From Thermonema rossianum DSM 10300 (GTDB taxonomy: Bacteria; Bacteroidota; Bacteroidia; Cytophagales; Thermonemataceae), in NCBI RefSeq assembly GCF_000426825.1, contig NZ_AUGC01000006.1:1-64000 (forward strand): a DNA stretch of 64,000 nt, read 5' to 3'. The stretch's first letter is position 1. Each line of letters starts with the position of its first letter. Below the pieces are notes generated by a model. It saw nothing but the letters and a program-made list of their open reading frames with translations, searched no databases and was not told where the DNA came from. A program made the position numbers and the translations under genes. This document shows, one piece after another, positions 1-7,786 of this stretch.

Positions 1-95
1 GTAGCATTATCTGTCCAGTTGCCATACACCTCTAAGGTAAAGGTGTTTAAGCTGAAAGTGCCGCTATATCCGGAAATCGTCAAGTTTTTACAGGC
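1..95. repeat. 95-base segment identical to 7278-7372
   Basis: Bases 1-95 match bases 7278-7372 without a mismatch. Both copies lie at the same place in two paralogous giant genes, just after the signal peptide and first WNN(P/A)(G/A)NW motif. The flanking sequence on the right (96 onward against 7373 onward) diverges at once. The left end is cut by the window, so the repeat may be longer. Confidence 0.95.
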
Positions 96-341
96 TTCAT
101 TCTTAGTAAGATTGCAGTTTTTATTATTATTAAACACCACATCGTCATTGGCATCAGGGATACCATCTGCATCCGGTCCTACCTGAACCCAGTTGGCAGG
201 ATTATTCCACGCAGTACCGGCTGCACCTGTCCACGTAAAAGTAGCCTGTGCCCACCCACTTGTAACACAAGCCATTGTCAAAAACAGCGCCATGAGCCGG
301 CTTTGCCATAGTGTGTATCCGCTCTTTTGTACCCTATTCAT
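1..341 (-). CDS. N-terminal part of a giant secreted T9SS-type surface protein (runs off the window)
   Basis: The reading frame starts at an ATG at 341 and stays open to base 1, giving the first 113 residues. It begins with a signal peptide (MNRVQKSGYTLWQSRLMALF, then a hydrophobic run ending in GWAQA). The mature part opens with TFTWTGAAGTAWNNPANW, a 'WNNPANW' motif typical of large Bacteroidota surface proteins, followed by a DADGIPDANDD calcium-type loop. It is clearly paralogous to the start of the 2309-residue protein encoded at 656-7585. Residues encoded by bases 1-95 are identical between the two, at both protein and DNA level. The C-terminus is outside the window, so a T9SS sorting domain is expected but not seen. 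Both giants are transcribed leftward, with 314 bases between them. Role is inferred as adhesin or surface layer; the ligand is unknown. Confidence 0.8.
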   Translation of the reverse strand, partial: MNRVQKSGYTLWQSRLMALFLTMACVTSGWAQATFTWTGAAGTAWNNPANWVQVGPDADGIPDANDDVVFNNNKNCNLTKNEACKNLTISGYSGTFSLNTFTLEVYGNWTDNA

Positions 342-655
342 AGTGTCGTATATTTTTAGCTCGATAAACTCTTTTTTCTATATTCCCGGTAATCCAAATA
401 AGTAACCAATATGTTTTTTTTAAAACATAAACTTACATACAAGATCGCATGGCTTCTTAAATGCTATACGATAACAAGCTCTCCGGTGTTCCAAAAAAGA
501 AAATGCAAACATAATAAACAGAATGCAAACCAATGAATCATATTCACTTTTTTGTACAAAACCTGTATCGTTCCAAAAAGTTTGAGAAAATTACATAACA
601 CAGGGCAGCACTACCGCTTGGTAATGCTGCCCTGTATTTTCGCATTTGTCATGCA
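342..655. other. Gene-free gap between the two giant surface-protein genes
   Basis: No plausible gene is present. The part next to 656 holds a terminator-like hairpin. The rest is AT-rich and would carry the promoter of the left-hand giant gene. A TAnnTTTG-type element (TATGTTTG on the minus strand, 506-513) is visible, but its TTTG partner at 526-529 is only 12 bases away, so the promoter call is weak. Confidence 0.5.
599..640 (-). terminator. Terminator-like hairpin after the giant T9SS gene
   Basis: A 15-base stem (601-615 with 620-634, one mismatch, GCTT loop) lies just past the stop of the gene ending at 656. The stem is GC-rich (GGGCAGC/GCTGCCC). The T-run on the minus side is weak; a TATTTT run lies on the other side. 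Confidence 0.65.
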
Positions 656-3600
656 CTATTCTATCACAAGACGACTATAATACATCTGTCCTTGTGCGTT
701 TTGCACACTAAGCAGGTACACCCCTGCCTGTGGCTTTTGAGCAAACTGCAAGCGAAGCGTTTGAGTGCCGTCCGTCAATTGTTTGAGCTGCACCAAACGT
801 CCGGTCATGTCGTACAAGCGCACGGTAGCCGCTTCCACACCACCGAAAGGCAAGACCACAAACACCTCATCACCGCTGTTGGGGTTCGGGTACACACTGA
901 GGCGTCCGTCCTGCTGCAGTTCGCCTTTCACCTCTACCGCCACTACTTTCGAGTAGCTCACCTTTCCGTCTTTTTCTTCTTGGCGCAAGCGGTAGTAGTT
1001 CACCCCTTGGTGCGGTGCCGGGTCTATGTGATAATAAGCAGCCACTGTTTCGCCTCCGTTGCGGGCTTCTATACGGGCAATTTCCACAAACTGTTGCCCG
1101 TCGGTGCTGCGCTCAATGCCGTAATACGCCAAACGGCTTTCATTGGCAACTACCCAATCAAGCTGTACTTGGCTTTGATTGACCACCTTCGCCTGCAAAC
1201 TCAATACCTCTACGGGCAACGGAATAAAGTACCAGCCATAAGTAAAGCGGCTGTTGCCCAGGGTGGTCAAAGGCTCGGTAGAGCTGATGGTTACGTTGTT
1301 GGACTGCAAGTCGCCAATACCGCCAATATCCCGCCAGAATTCACCTTTGGAGGCATAACCTCTGCGGATAGGAAGCTCTGTATTCACTACTACAGGTGTA
1401 GCCTGACGCGCATAAGGCAGATCATCATTGGAGTAATCTTGTAAGATACTCAGTTGAGTAACTAAGCTCAAGTCGGCCATCACATTGGGGTATTGCGTAT
1501 CCAATGGCGGTGGTGCTGCAATGGTATTCTGAGCAGCATCAAAGCGCAAGGTAACGATGGCTTCTGCCAAGTCGCCGGCCGCTACGGCGGGTGCCGGATC
1601 CAGAGGCAAGGCTGAAGGGAAGCCTATATTTTTGATTTTCCAATATCGTTGATTGGTTACCATATTGATATTAGACGCATAGGTTGCAATATCGTGATCA
1701 TTGCCATCGTCGCCACCCGGCTCATGAACACCGTCTTCATCTTCATCTTCCGGGTGCATGCCCTCCATAATTTGCATGGTAAAGGCAGTAGGGTTATTAT
1801 TGGTAAGGCGTACTTGCAGCGCATAGCCATCCGATCCTGCCGGGCTGTTGCCCCCGGTATATACGTAACCGGCACGCCCAATGGGGAAGTTCAGGCGAGT
1901 GGATAACACAGAGCTGCCTTGGAAGATACGCCCTACCGGACCATCTACAAAAGCAGTATTGGGACTTGCAGAAGCAGAGCGTACCCATGACCCCAACTGG
2001 CCGATAATAATCTCTCTGCCATTACCCGTACCATCATCTTCGAAAGTCTTGAAGATGCCTCGATTCAAAGTAAGCAGGTTGTTGACCACCACGCGGCTGT
2101 TTAAGGTAACCGTTCCTGCATCTGTCAGCTTCTCTATTCGCAAGTCATAGAAATTCTCATAAGCCTGCAATAATCCCGCAGCACTATTACGTGTGATAGT
2201 CTGAGCCCCGGCCCCATTGAAAACTACCTCACCGGTGCGTGGCACAAACAAACCATTGTCATTGATCCAGTCACCACCTACATAAATTTTAATTCCATCA
2301 ACATCAGAAGCATCATACACAGGCGTGACTGCCCCGGTTTTATGAATATAAAAGTCGTTATCGACAAAGAGATTGTCATTATTTTCGCTGTAGCCGCCTT
2401 GGAATTCAACATCCCAGAAGTGGCTAAAGGTAGGACCGGTGGTAATGGTTCTTGAACCTACATTTTGATTGAACACCACCCGGGCACGATCTGTGCCATC
2501 ATCCTCCAAGTCGTAGTCGAAGGTGCCTGCCACACTCCATCCTTTACCGATGGTGAAAGCTTGGAAACCATTGCCCGTGCGGATGGTCACGCCCTGGCTT
2601 GCCGTGAGGTCGCCACCATATTCCGTACCACCGGGACAAGGCGACGAACGCTGGATGATGGTTTCTACTTGCCCTCCTCCACTATGTAAAATGTCTAAAT
2701 TGATGGGATTGCCCCCTCCGGTGTCTATAATCAAGTCCCGGCAGGCAATTTCGGGCACTCCATTACCGGTAGCAGTAAAACCTCCCACAGTGGGCGTGTA
2801 GTTATCCGGCAAGAAAGCACCATCTGCTGTAATATTGATAGGCCCCGCTACATAACGGTGATCTATCACTATGGCGTCCTCAATGGTAGGTAGCGCATCG
2901 TCTGTCCAGTTGGCCGGGTCATGCCAGCTGGTGCCGTCGCCGTCGCCATCCCAGTATTTAATCTTACCGGACCACACGATGATAGAGTCTGCCGAACCGA
3001 TCCATGAGCCTGCTGTTTCTCTATCGAACGACTCCCCAGCAAACACACCGGTAGCATTAATAAAGCGCGTTTTCTGATAGCGGATGTCAGAAGTATCGCC
3101 CGGCAAGGCGCCTACCGGCGGGTCGTCAGTAGCAACTACATTGGTATACGTATTAGAACCATTGGCCCCATCACGACGCACGTTGGAGGTGCCCGGTGAA
3201 GTAAGTGCCAGCGGGAAGTTTACATTAAAGACATCTTGTGATTCATAATTGGAAGGCAACCACAAGTAGGTAGCATCATTTACGTCTTTTCCATTGGCGA
3301 AGGTACCATCGCTGAAAGTACCTACTGCCATTACAGGGCAACCGCCGCCAAAAAGCGTAATACCCGGGCTTTCCGGGGTGCCATTACGCATATCTACCCC
3401 GTTTTCATCAGTAAACTGAATATTATAGAAACGAACGGCAGCCCGTCCATTGATATCGAAACGGTAATAGTCATTGCCCATGCGCGAGATGCGTACATAC
3501 TGGTCTTGCGTACCGATGGCTTCCAATGTACCGTTAATAATCAAACTTTTACTTCCTTCAGCCGTGATTTTAGTAATATCGGTTTGCATGAGCAGCTCGG

Positions 3601-6600
3601 CACCGGGGTTCAGGTCTATTTTTCCTCCGGCCTGCACAGTAAGCCCCGTAAGTTGCAATGAAACAGATGTCCCTATAGGCACCGTTGCGGTCTGCACTAC
3701 GTAGTTGTTCCCGATGGTGGTTTGTGCCAAGGCACGCATGCCATCCTCTATGGTGTAGGTACTGGTGCCTCCACCGGCGTTATCGAAGAATACGCGATAG
3801 AATACCTGCCCCCGGGTGCGAATGGTGTAGTTGCCCGGGGTAGTAGGCCGGAAGCGCACGGCTGCTGCTGCATTCAATATTGTTTCATCGACATAGCCAC
3901 CGTTATTCAGCCAGCTGCCACCTACACGCACTTCTCCGTTATCGAAGATGAAGGTACCACCATTCAGGATAAAGTCGTCGCGTGTCGTGAGATCTGAGTT
4001 GGTAGAAAGACGGCAGGTAGCCGTTCCGTTGGGTTGTTCCATACGAAACTTAAAGCAATCGAGGTTGGCGCCTCCACCTTGAAGAATAACCCCACCGGAA
4101 GGCTTATCAATTACAAAGTCTTCCCAGTCATCGTTATTATTATATTTCACTTCTTGCTCACCGGGGCCATTCAGCGTAAAGGTCACTACATTGGCAGCAT
4201 TCCCAAAGTCATTGGTTCCGGAACCATCTACCATATAGTTCTGTCCTACAAATATTTGTACATTTCCGTAAGCTTCCAGTTCAGAAGGCAAGCCACCGCT
4301 GCCCCATCTTTTTTCTATGATAATGGACTTCTTCACCGAAAAGATGATATCTCCCTGCAAAGTAAGCTGTGTATTCGGGGCATCTTGTACCTGAGGAGAC
4401 AGATCTTGCGGTTCTTGCCCCCCGGACCCCATATTCTGTCCGTTAATGACCAGATTTCCTTCTATTTCTATGTTGCCCACGCCGTTCACGCCCACGATGG
4501 TAGAGGGAATGACTGCATCCATTGGTGCTGTATGCGACAAATACACATTGAAGCGCTCGAAGATGTCGTCCGGAATACGAGCATCCGTTACAATGTTCAC
4601 ATTATCTGCCACATCACCATCTCCGTCCGTATCGAAGTGCTCTATGTAGTTACCGTCTCCGTCCGTATCGATGGCAGCCAATTCATCTTGTCGCAACCCT
4701 ATCAAAATATAATCTTCAAAATCAATAGTCCGCAGCTCCGGTGCCGAAAAAGCACTCTTGGGCATACCGGGGTAGATGCGCAAAGGATTGTAGAATTCAT
4801 TATTGACAAACGACCAGTTGCGGTAATCTGCCCAGTTGGTAGGATCGAATGGAGCAGAGTTATCACAACCTTGGTCGTCTCCTTTGTTGTAATTATTTTT
4901 TCCCCCTTTCCTATCCGGGTCAGCTCTGTATGGGCTGGGGGCGCAAGGATTATAAGGCGATGAAGAATCTACCATCCCTCCTACCCAATAGATAGGTGCA
5001 AACTCAGACCAAATGATGCGGTCATCATTGGGGTCGCTGTCATCGTTATCACCGCCATCCCAGCCTTCGCCGTTGGAGCCGCCAATCGTGCCCGAAGAGG
5101 CTACCATAGTAATAACCCCACAGACGTCATTGGCAACAGCCGGCGAGCCGCAGCTAACCCCCGAATAACCAAAGGCAGCTGCAGAAGCCGCTGTGCTGGC
5201 TACAAGATTATTGTCATTTGTATTATTCTTAGAACCGGTAAAGCGCGCTCCTTTGATGGTCATGGTTTGACCGGTATTGATGGTCAGTGCCGTATTTCCG
5301 GTGGCCCCTTGAGCAAAAGAGCAGTAGCTGAAATTGTAAAAGATTGGCTCAGCATTGACCAGCTGATACCGGGGCCCGGTTTCTGTAGTATCGTTATCAT
5401 TGTCAAAATCATACTCATCAATGAAGCCGATGATAGGCGGTGCCAAAACCGAACCGTAATGCATCTTGAAGCCACCATCGCTATTTGCACCTCCATCATG
5501 CAAAAAGCCGCTGTCAGCTGCCCCCTGATAGTTGAAGTTGGTAAAGGCTGCTTCGACCTGCCCCCCGGGCCATGCTTCCATACGATAATACTGACCGGGT
5601 GTACCGTCCCTGTCTACCTGCACACGCTTGGTGGGTGTTCCCAAGAAAGAAACTCTGCCTCCGTTGCCTATTTGAAGGAAAGCCCCCCGGGAAGTCTTTC
5701 CGGTGCACATGCTTAAACGTGAACCGGCCTCGAACTCAAGTCGCCCATATACGCGCAAGACGTCATTTTCACGATTACCAAAGAGCATAGTCGCTTCGGG
5801 CAAGCGGAAGGTGCCTGTCAAGACATACATGTTGCCTTGCACCCGTACCCCTTTACTGGTAGGGATTGCTACAAATTGGCTATTTGCATCTTTATAAACA
5901 TACACATTGGGCAGATAAATCCCGGCAAGCCCGGCAATGGGTGAGTTGTTGATATTTTTTAACCCCTGAGTATTGCCGTTGAGTGTTTGATTCAAATTAC
6001 CAACAAGGACTAACGTTGGCAACCTGTTGTTATCACCTTGTGAGCTTCCGCTATATACATCGGAAGGGCCGACATAAAAACCTGCTGTTGCAGAAGGGTA
6101 AGCTGTATTGTTGTCAACCAGATTGCCGCGTAAAAACAAAGTGATGGTGTTGGCACCAGCTGGCTCATTGCTATACAAATCAACAAACCCGTTGTTTTCA
6201 ATCACCAGATCTTTTACATCAATATCTGCTGCGGGTATGTCATAAGTTCTGTCTGTGTCTATCCCCCCCGCCGGATCGAATCCCGGTTTATTTACAGTAG
6301 TATAAATGGCATCGGTCACGTTGGTAACTATCAGGCCACAGCCGGGTAGCACGTTCAACAAACGGTCAATAACTAAGGGGTTATCACGAAGGGTAACTGT
6401 ATTGCCCGAGCTCTTTTGAATAATCACCTCATCAAAACGCGTAGAAGTCGACGGGCGAATTTCTACATTGCCACCTTCAATAAACTGAACGGAAGAGTTG
6501 ATATTGGTCAGCAGAGGATTGGCGGCCGTACAACCGAGGCTATTCCACGAGCCGGACAGGCGGATGATAGAGCTTCCGTTGAAGGCGTCAATAAAACCGG

Positions 6601-7585
6601 CACCGGGCAGGACGATATCGCCCCGCACCACCAACGGCTGTCCTGTTTCGATACGCAAAGAGCCATCTTGAACAAACAAACTCTTAGGACTTGCGCTTGT
6701 ACCTATCTCGATAGCCGGCGAAGTAATGCCGGCTCCCAAGATCACTCGTGCTCCCCCTGATTTATTGACATTCACAGCCGAACGGATAGCGACAGCGCTT
6801 CCGGAAATGATGGAGTTGGCCGTTCCGGTGAATTGCACGGGGGCAAAACCGGCTACTGCCGCCTGGTTCCCCACTATGAAACCTCCGGTTTGCATATAAT
6901 CCCCCTGCATTCTTAATTGGGCACTTCCTGCCAGTGTAAAATCGCCACTTTCAACGGTAGTGGTACCTTGCACCTCGATATATCGAGTGGAAGGAGCTGA
7001 AAAAGCCGAAGAGCCTGTACGCACCCGCAGATTGGCCACCGGTAAAGCACCGGCTCCCTGGGCAATGAGTGTACCGCTCTCCATAATCAACTCATTGCTT
7101 ACCATGCGGATCCCCCCAAAGGCACTGCCTATGATTTCCATGCTGCTACTGCCTTTGTCGAAAACCAGCGTATAAAAATAATCCGCATAAGGCAAGAAGA
7201 TGTCCATCGTATAAGGACCGGCCCCTCCATCCCTCAAAATCACCGTGCCGGTACCTGCCTGGAATCGACTACTACCGGTAGCATTATCTGTCCAGTTGCC
7301 ATACACCTCTAAGGTAAAGGTGTTTAAGCTGAAAGTGCCGCTATATCCGGAAATCGTCAAGTTTTTACAGGCAGCATCGGCAGTAAGCACACAGTTATTG
7401 GCAGGGCTTCCGGCAAAAACTACATTGTCATCTTTGTCCGGAATACCGTCTCCGTCTGCATCATTGCCGGCAGTGAGAGTCCAGTTTCCTGCATTATTCC
7501 ATGCGGTACCGGCGCTTCCCGTCCACGTAAAGTCGGCTTGTGCCCAAGCTTGGCTTCCCCAAAGCAAGCCAAGAGCAAGAACCAA
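656..7585 (-). CDS. Giant secreted surface protein with T9SS type A sorting domain (2309 aa)
   Basis: About 2300 residues, rich in G, N, T, D and V, in short beta-strand-like repeats that resemble right-handed beta-helix adhesins. The hydrophobic start ends in SQAWAQA, a signal peptidase site. WNNAGNW-type motifs recur (DPTNW, DPANW further on), and acidic DxDGDG loops (DADGDGIPDKDD; DTDGDGNYIEHFDTDGDGD) suggest calcium binding. A fibronectin-III-like stretch (VEVLSLQAKVVNQSQVQLDW) precedes a C-terminal domain of about 80 residues beginning LSVYPNPNSGDEVFVV and ending YYSRLVIE, the usual form of a T9SS type A sorting signal. It is therefore probably exported by T9SS and fixed on the cell surface. 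The readable frame begins at a TTG (7585) immediately after an in-frame stop. A better start, ATG at 7608 with a normal signal-peptide start, is one base out of frame, so a frameshift is likely here. Ligand unknown. Confidence 0.85.
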   Translation of the reverse strand: MVLALGLLWGSQAWAQADFTWTGSAGTAWNNAGNWTLTAGNDADGDGIPDKDDNVVFAGSPANNCVLTADAACKNLTISGYSGTFSLNTFTLEVYGNWTDNATGSSRFQAGTGTVILRDGGAGPYTMDIFLPYADYFYTLVFDKGSSSMEIIGSAFGGIRMVSNELIMESGTLIAQGAGALPVANLRVRTGSSAFSAPSTRYIEVQGTTTVESGDFTLAGSAQLRMQGDYMQTGGFIVGNQAAVAGFAPVQFTGTANSIISGSAVAIRSAVNVNKSGGARVILGAGITSPAIEIGTSASPKSLFVQDGSLRIETGQPLVVRGDIVLPGAGFIDAFNGSSIIRLSGSWNSLGCTAANPLLTNINSSVQFIEGGNVEIRPSTSTRFDEVIIQKSSGNTVTLRDNPLVIDRLLNVLPGCGLIVTNVTDAIYTTVNKPGFDPAGGIDTDRTYDIPAADIDVKDLVIENNGFVDLYSNEPAGANTITLFLRGNLVDNNTAYPSATAGFYVGPSDVYSGSSQGDNNRLPTLVLVGNLNQTLNGNTQGLKNINNSPIAGLAGIYLPNVYVYKDANSQFVAIPTSKGVRVQGNMYVLTGTFRLPEATMLFGNRENDVLRVYGRLEFEAGSRLSMCTGKTSRGAFLQIGNGGRVSFLGTPTKRVQVDRDGTPGQYYRMEAWPGGQVEAAFTNFNYQGAADSGFLHDGGANSDGGFKMHYGSVLAPPIIGFIDEYDFDNDNDTTETGPRYQLVNAEPIFYNFSYCSFAQGATGNTALTINTGQTMTIKGARFTGSKNNTNDNNLVASTAASAAAFGYSGVSCGSPAVANDVCGVITMVASSGTIGGSNGEGWDGGDNDDSDPNDDRIIWSEFAPIYWVGGMVDSSSPYNPCAPSPYRADPDRKGGKNNYNKGDDQGCDNSAPFDPTNWADYRNWSFVNNEFYNPLRIYPGMPKSAFSAPELRTIDFEDYILIGLRQDELAAIDTDGDGNYIEHFDTDGDGDVADNVNIVTDARIPDDIFERFNVYLSHTAPMDAVIPSTIVGVNGVGNIEIEGNLVINGQNMGSGGQEPQDLSPQVQDAPNTQLTLQGDIIFSVKKSIIIEKRWGSGGLPSELEAYGNVQIFVGQNYMVDGSGTNDFGNAANVVTFTLNGPGEQEVKYNNNDDWEDFVIDKPSGGVILQGGGANLDCFKFRMEQPNGTATCRLSTNSDLTTRDDFILNGGTFIFDNGEVRVGGSWLNNGGYVDETILNAAAAVRFRPTTPGNYTIRTRGQVFYRVFFDNAGGGTSTYTIEDGMRALAQTTIGNNYVVQTATVPIGTSVSLQLTGLTVQAGGKIDLNPGAELLMQTDITKITAEGSKSLIINGTLEAIGTQDQYVRISRMGNDYYRFDINGRAAVRFYNIQFTDENGVDMRNGTPESPGITLFGGGCPVMAVGTFSDGTFANGKDVNDATYLWLPSNYESQDVFNVNFPLALTSPGTSNVRRDGANGSNTYTNVVATDDPPVGALPGDTSDIRYQKTRFINATGVFAGESFDRETAGSWIGSADSIIVWSGKIKYWDGDGDGTSWHDPANWTDDALPTIEDAIVIDHRYVAGPINITADGAFLPDNYTPTVGGFTATGNGVPEIACRDLIIDTGGGNPINLDILHSGGGQVETIIQRSSPCPGGTEYGGDLTASQGVTIRTGNGFQAFTIGKGWSVAGTFDYDLEDDGTDRARVVFNQNVGSRTITTGPTFSHFWDVEFQGGYSENNDNLFVDNDFYIHKTGAVTPVYDASDVDGIKIYVGGDWINDNGLFVPRTGEVVFNGAGAQTITRNSAAGLLQAYENFYDLRIEKLTDAGTVTLNSRVVVNNLLTLNRGIFKTFEDDGTGNGREIIIGQLGSWVRSASASPNTAFVDGPVGRIFQGSSVLSTRLNFPIGRAGYVYTGGNSPAGSDGYALQVRLTNNNPTAFTMQIMEGMHPEDEDEDGVHEPGGDDGNDHDIATYASNINMVTNQRYWKIKNIGFPSALPLDPAPAVAAGDLAEAIVTLRFDAAQNTIAAPPPLDTQYPNVMADLSLVTQLSILQDYSNDDLPYARQATPVVVNTELPIRRGYASKGEFWRDIGGIGDLQSNNVTISSTEPLTTLGNSRFTYGWYFIPLPVEVLSLQAKVVNQSQVQLDWVVANESRLAYYGIERSTDGQQFVEIARIEARNGGETVAAYYHIDPAPHQGVNYYRLRQEEKDGKVSYSKVVAVEVKGELQQDGRLSVYPNPNSGDEVFVVLPFGGVEAATVRLYDMTGRLVQLKQLTDGTQTLRLQFAQKPQAGVYLLSVQNAQGQMYYSRLVIE
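7278..7372. repeat. Second copy of the 95-base identical segment
   Basis: Identical to bases 1-95. It encodes ACKNLTISGYSGTFSLNTFT and the following NWTDNAT region in both paralogues. Sequence outside this block is clearly diverged at DNA level, for example 121-180 against 7398-7457. Confidence 0.95.
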
Positions 7586-7718
7586 CTCAGTTTATTTCTT
7601 TGCCTCATAATACTTTATTTTATGGTTTATTCATTAATCGTTTTAAGCAGGACTTAGTAAACGACCATGCAAGTTTTTTACTGAAAAAGCGCAAGGCATA
7701 GGCGCACCTCGCAAAGCC

Positions 7719-7753
7719 TTTGGTTTAAATAAGCAAAAATTGTAGTATTTTTG
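7719..7753 (+). promoter_or_regulatory. Candidate Bacteroidota-type promoter of tex
   Basis: TATTTTTG (7746-7753) matches the TAnnTTTG -7 element. A TTTG at 7719-7722 lies 23 bases upstream, slightly longer than the usual 19-21. The start codon of tex is 33 bases downstream. Confidence 0.45.
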
Positions 7754-7786
7754 GAGGCATTGTAAGAAATAGAACAAAATAGACGC

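Noticed and set aside
692-1444. 250-residue plus-strand open frame
   Set aside because: It lies fully inside the giant gene on the other strand and reads as its complement, with no signal, motif or start context.
4034-4963. 309-residue plus-strand frame
   Set aside because: Antisense to the T9SS giant; composition is that of a shadow frame, and no family is recognised.
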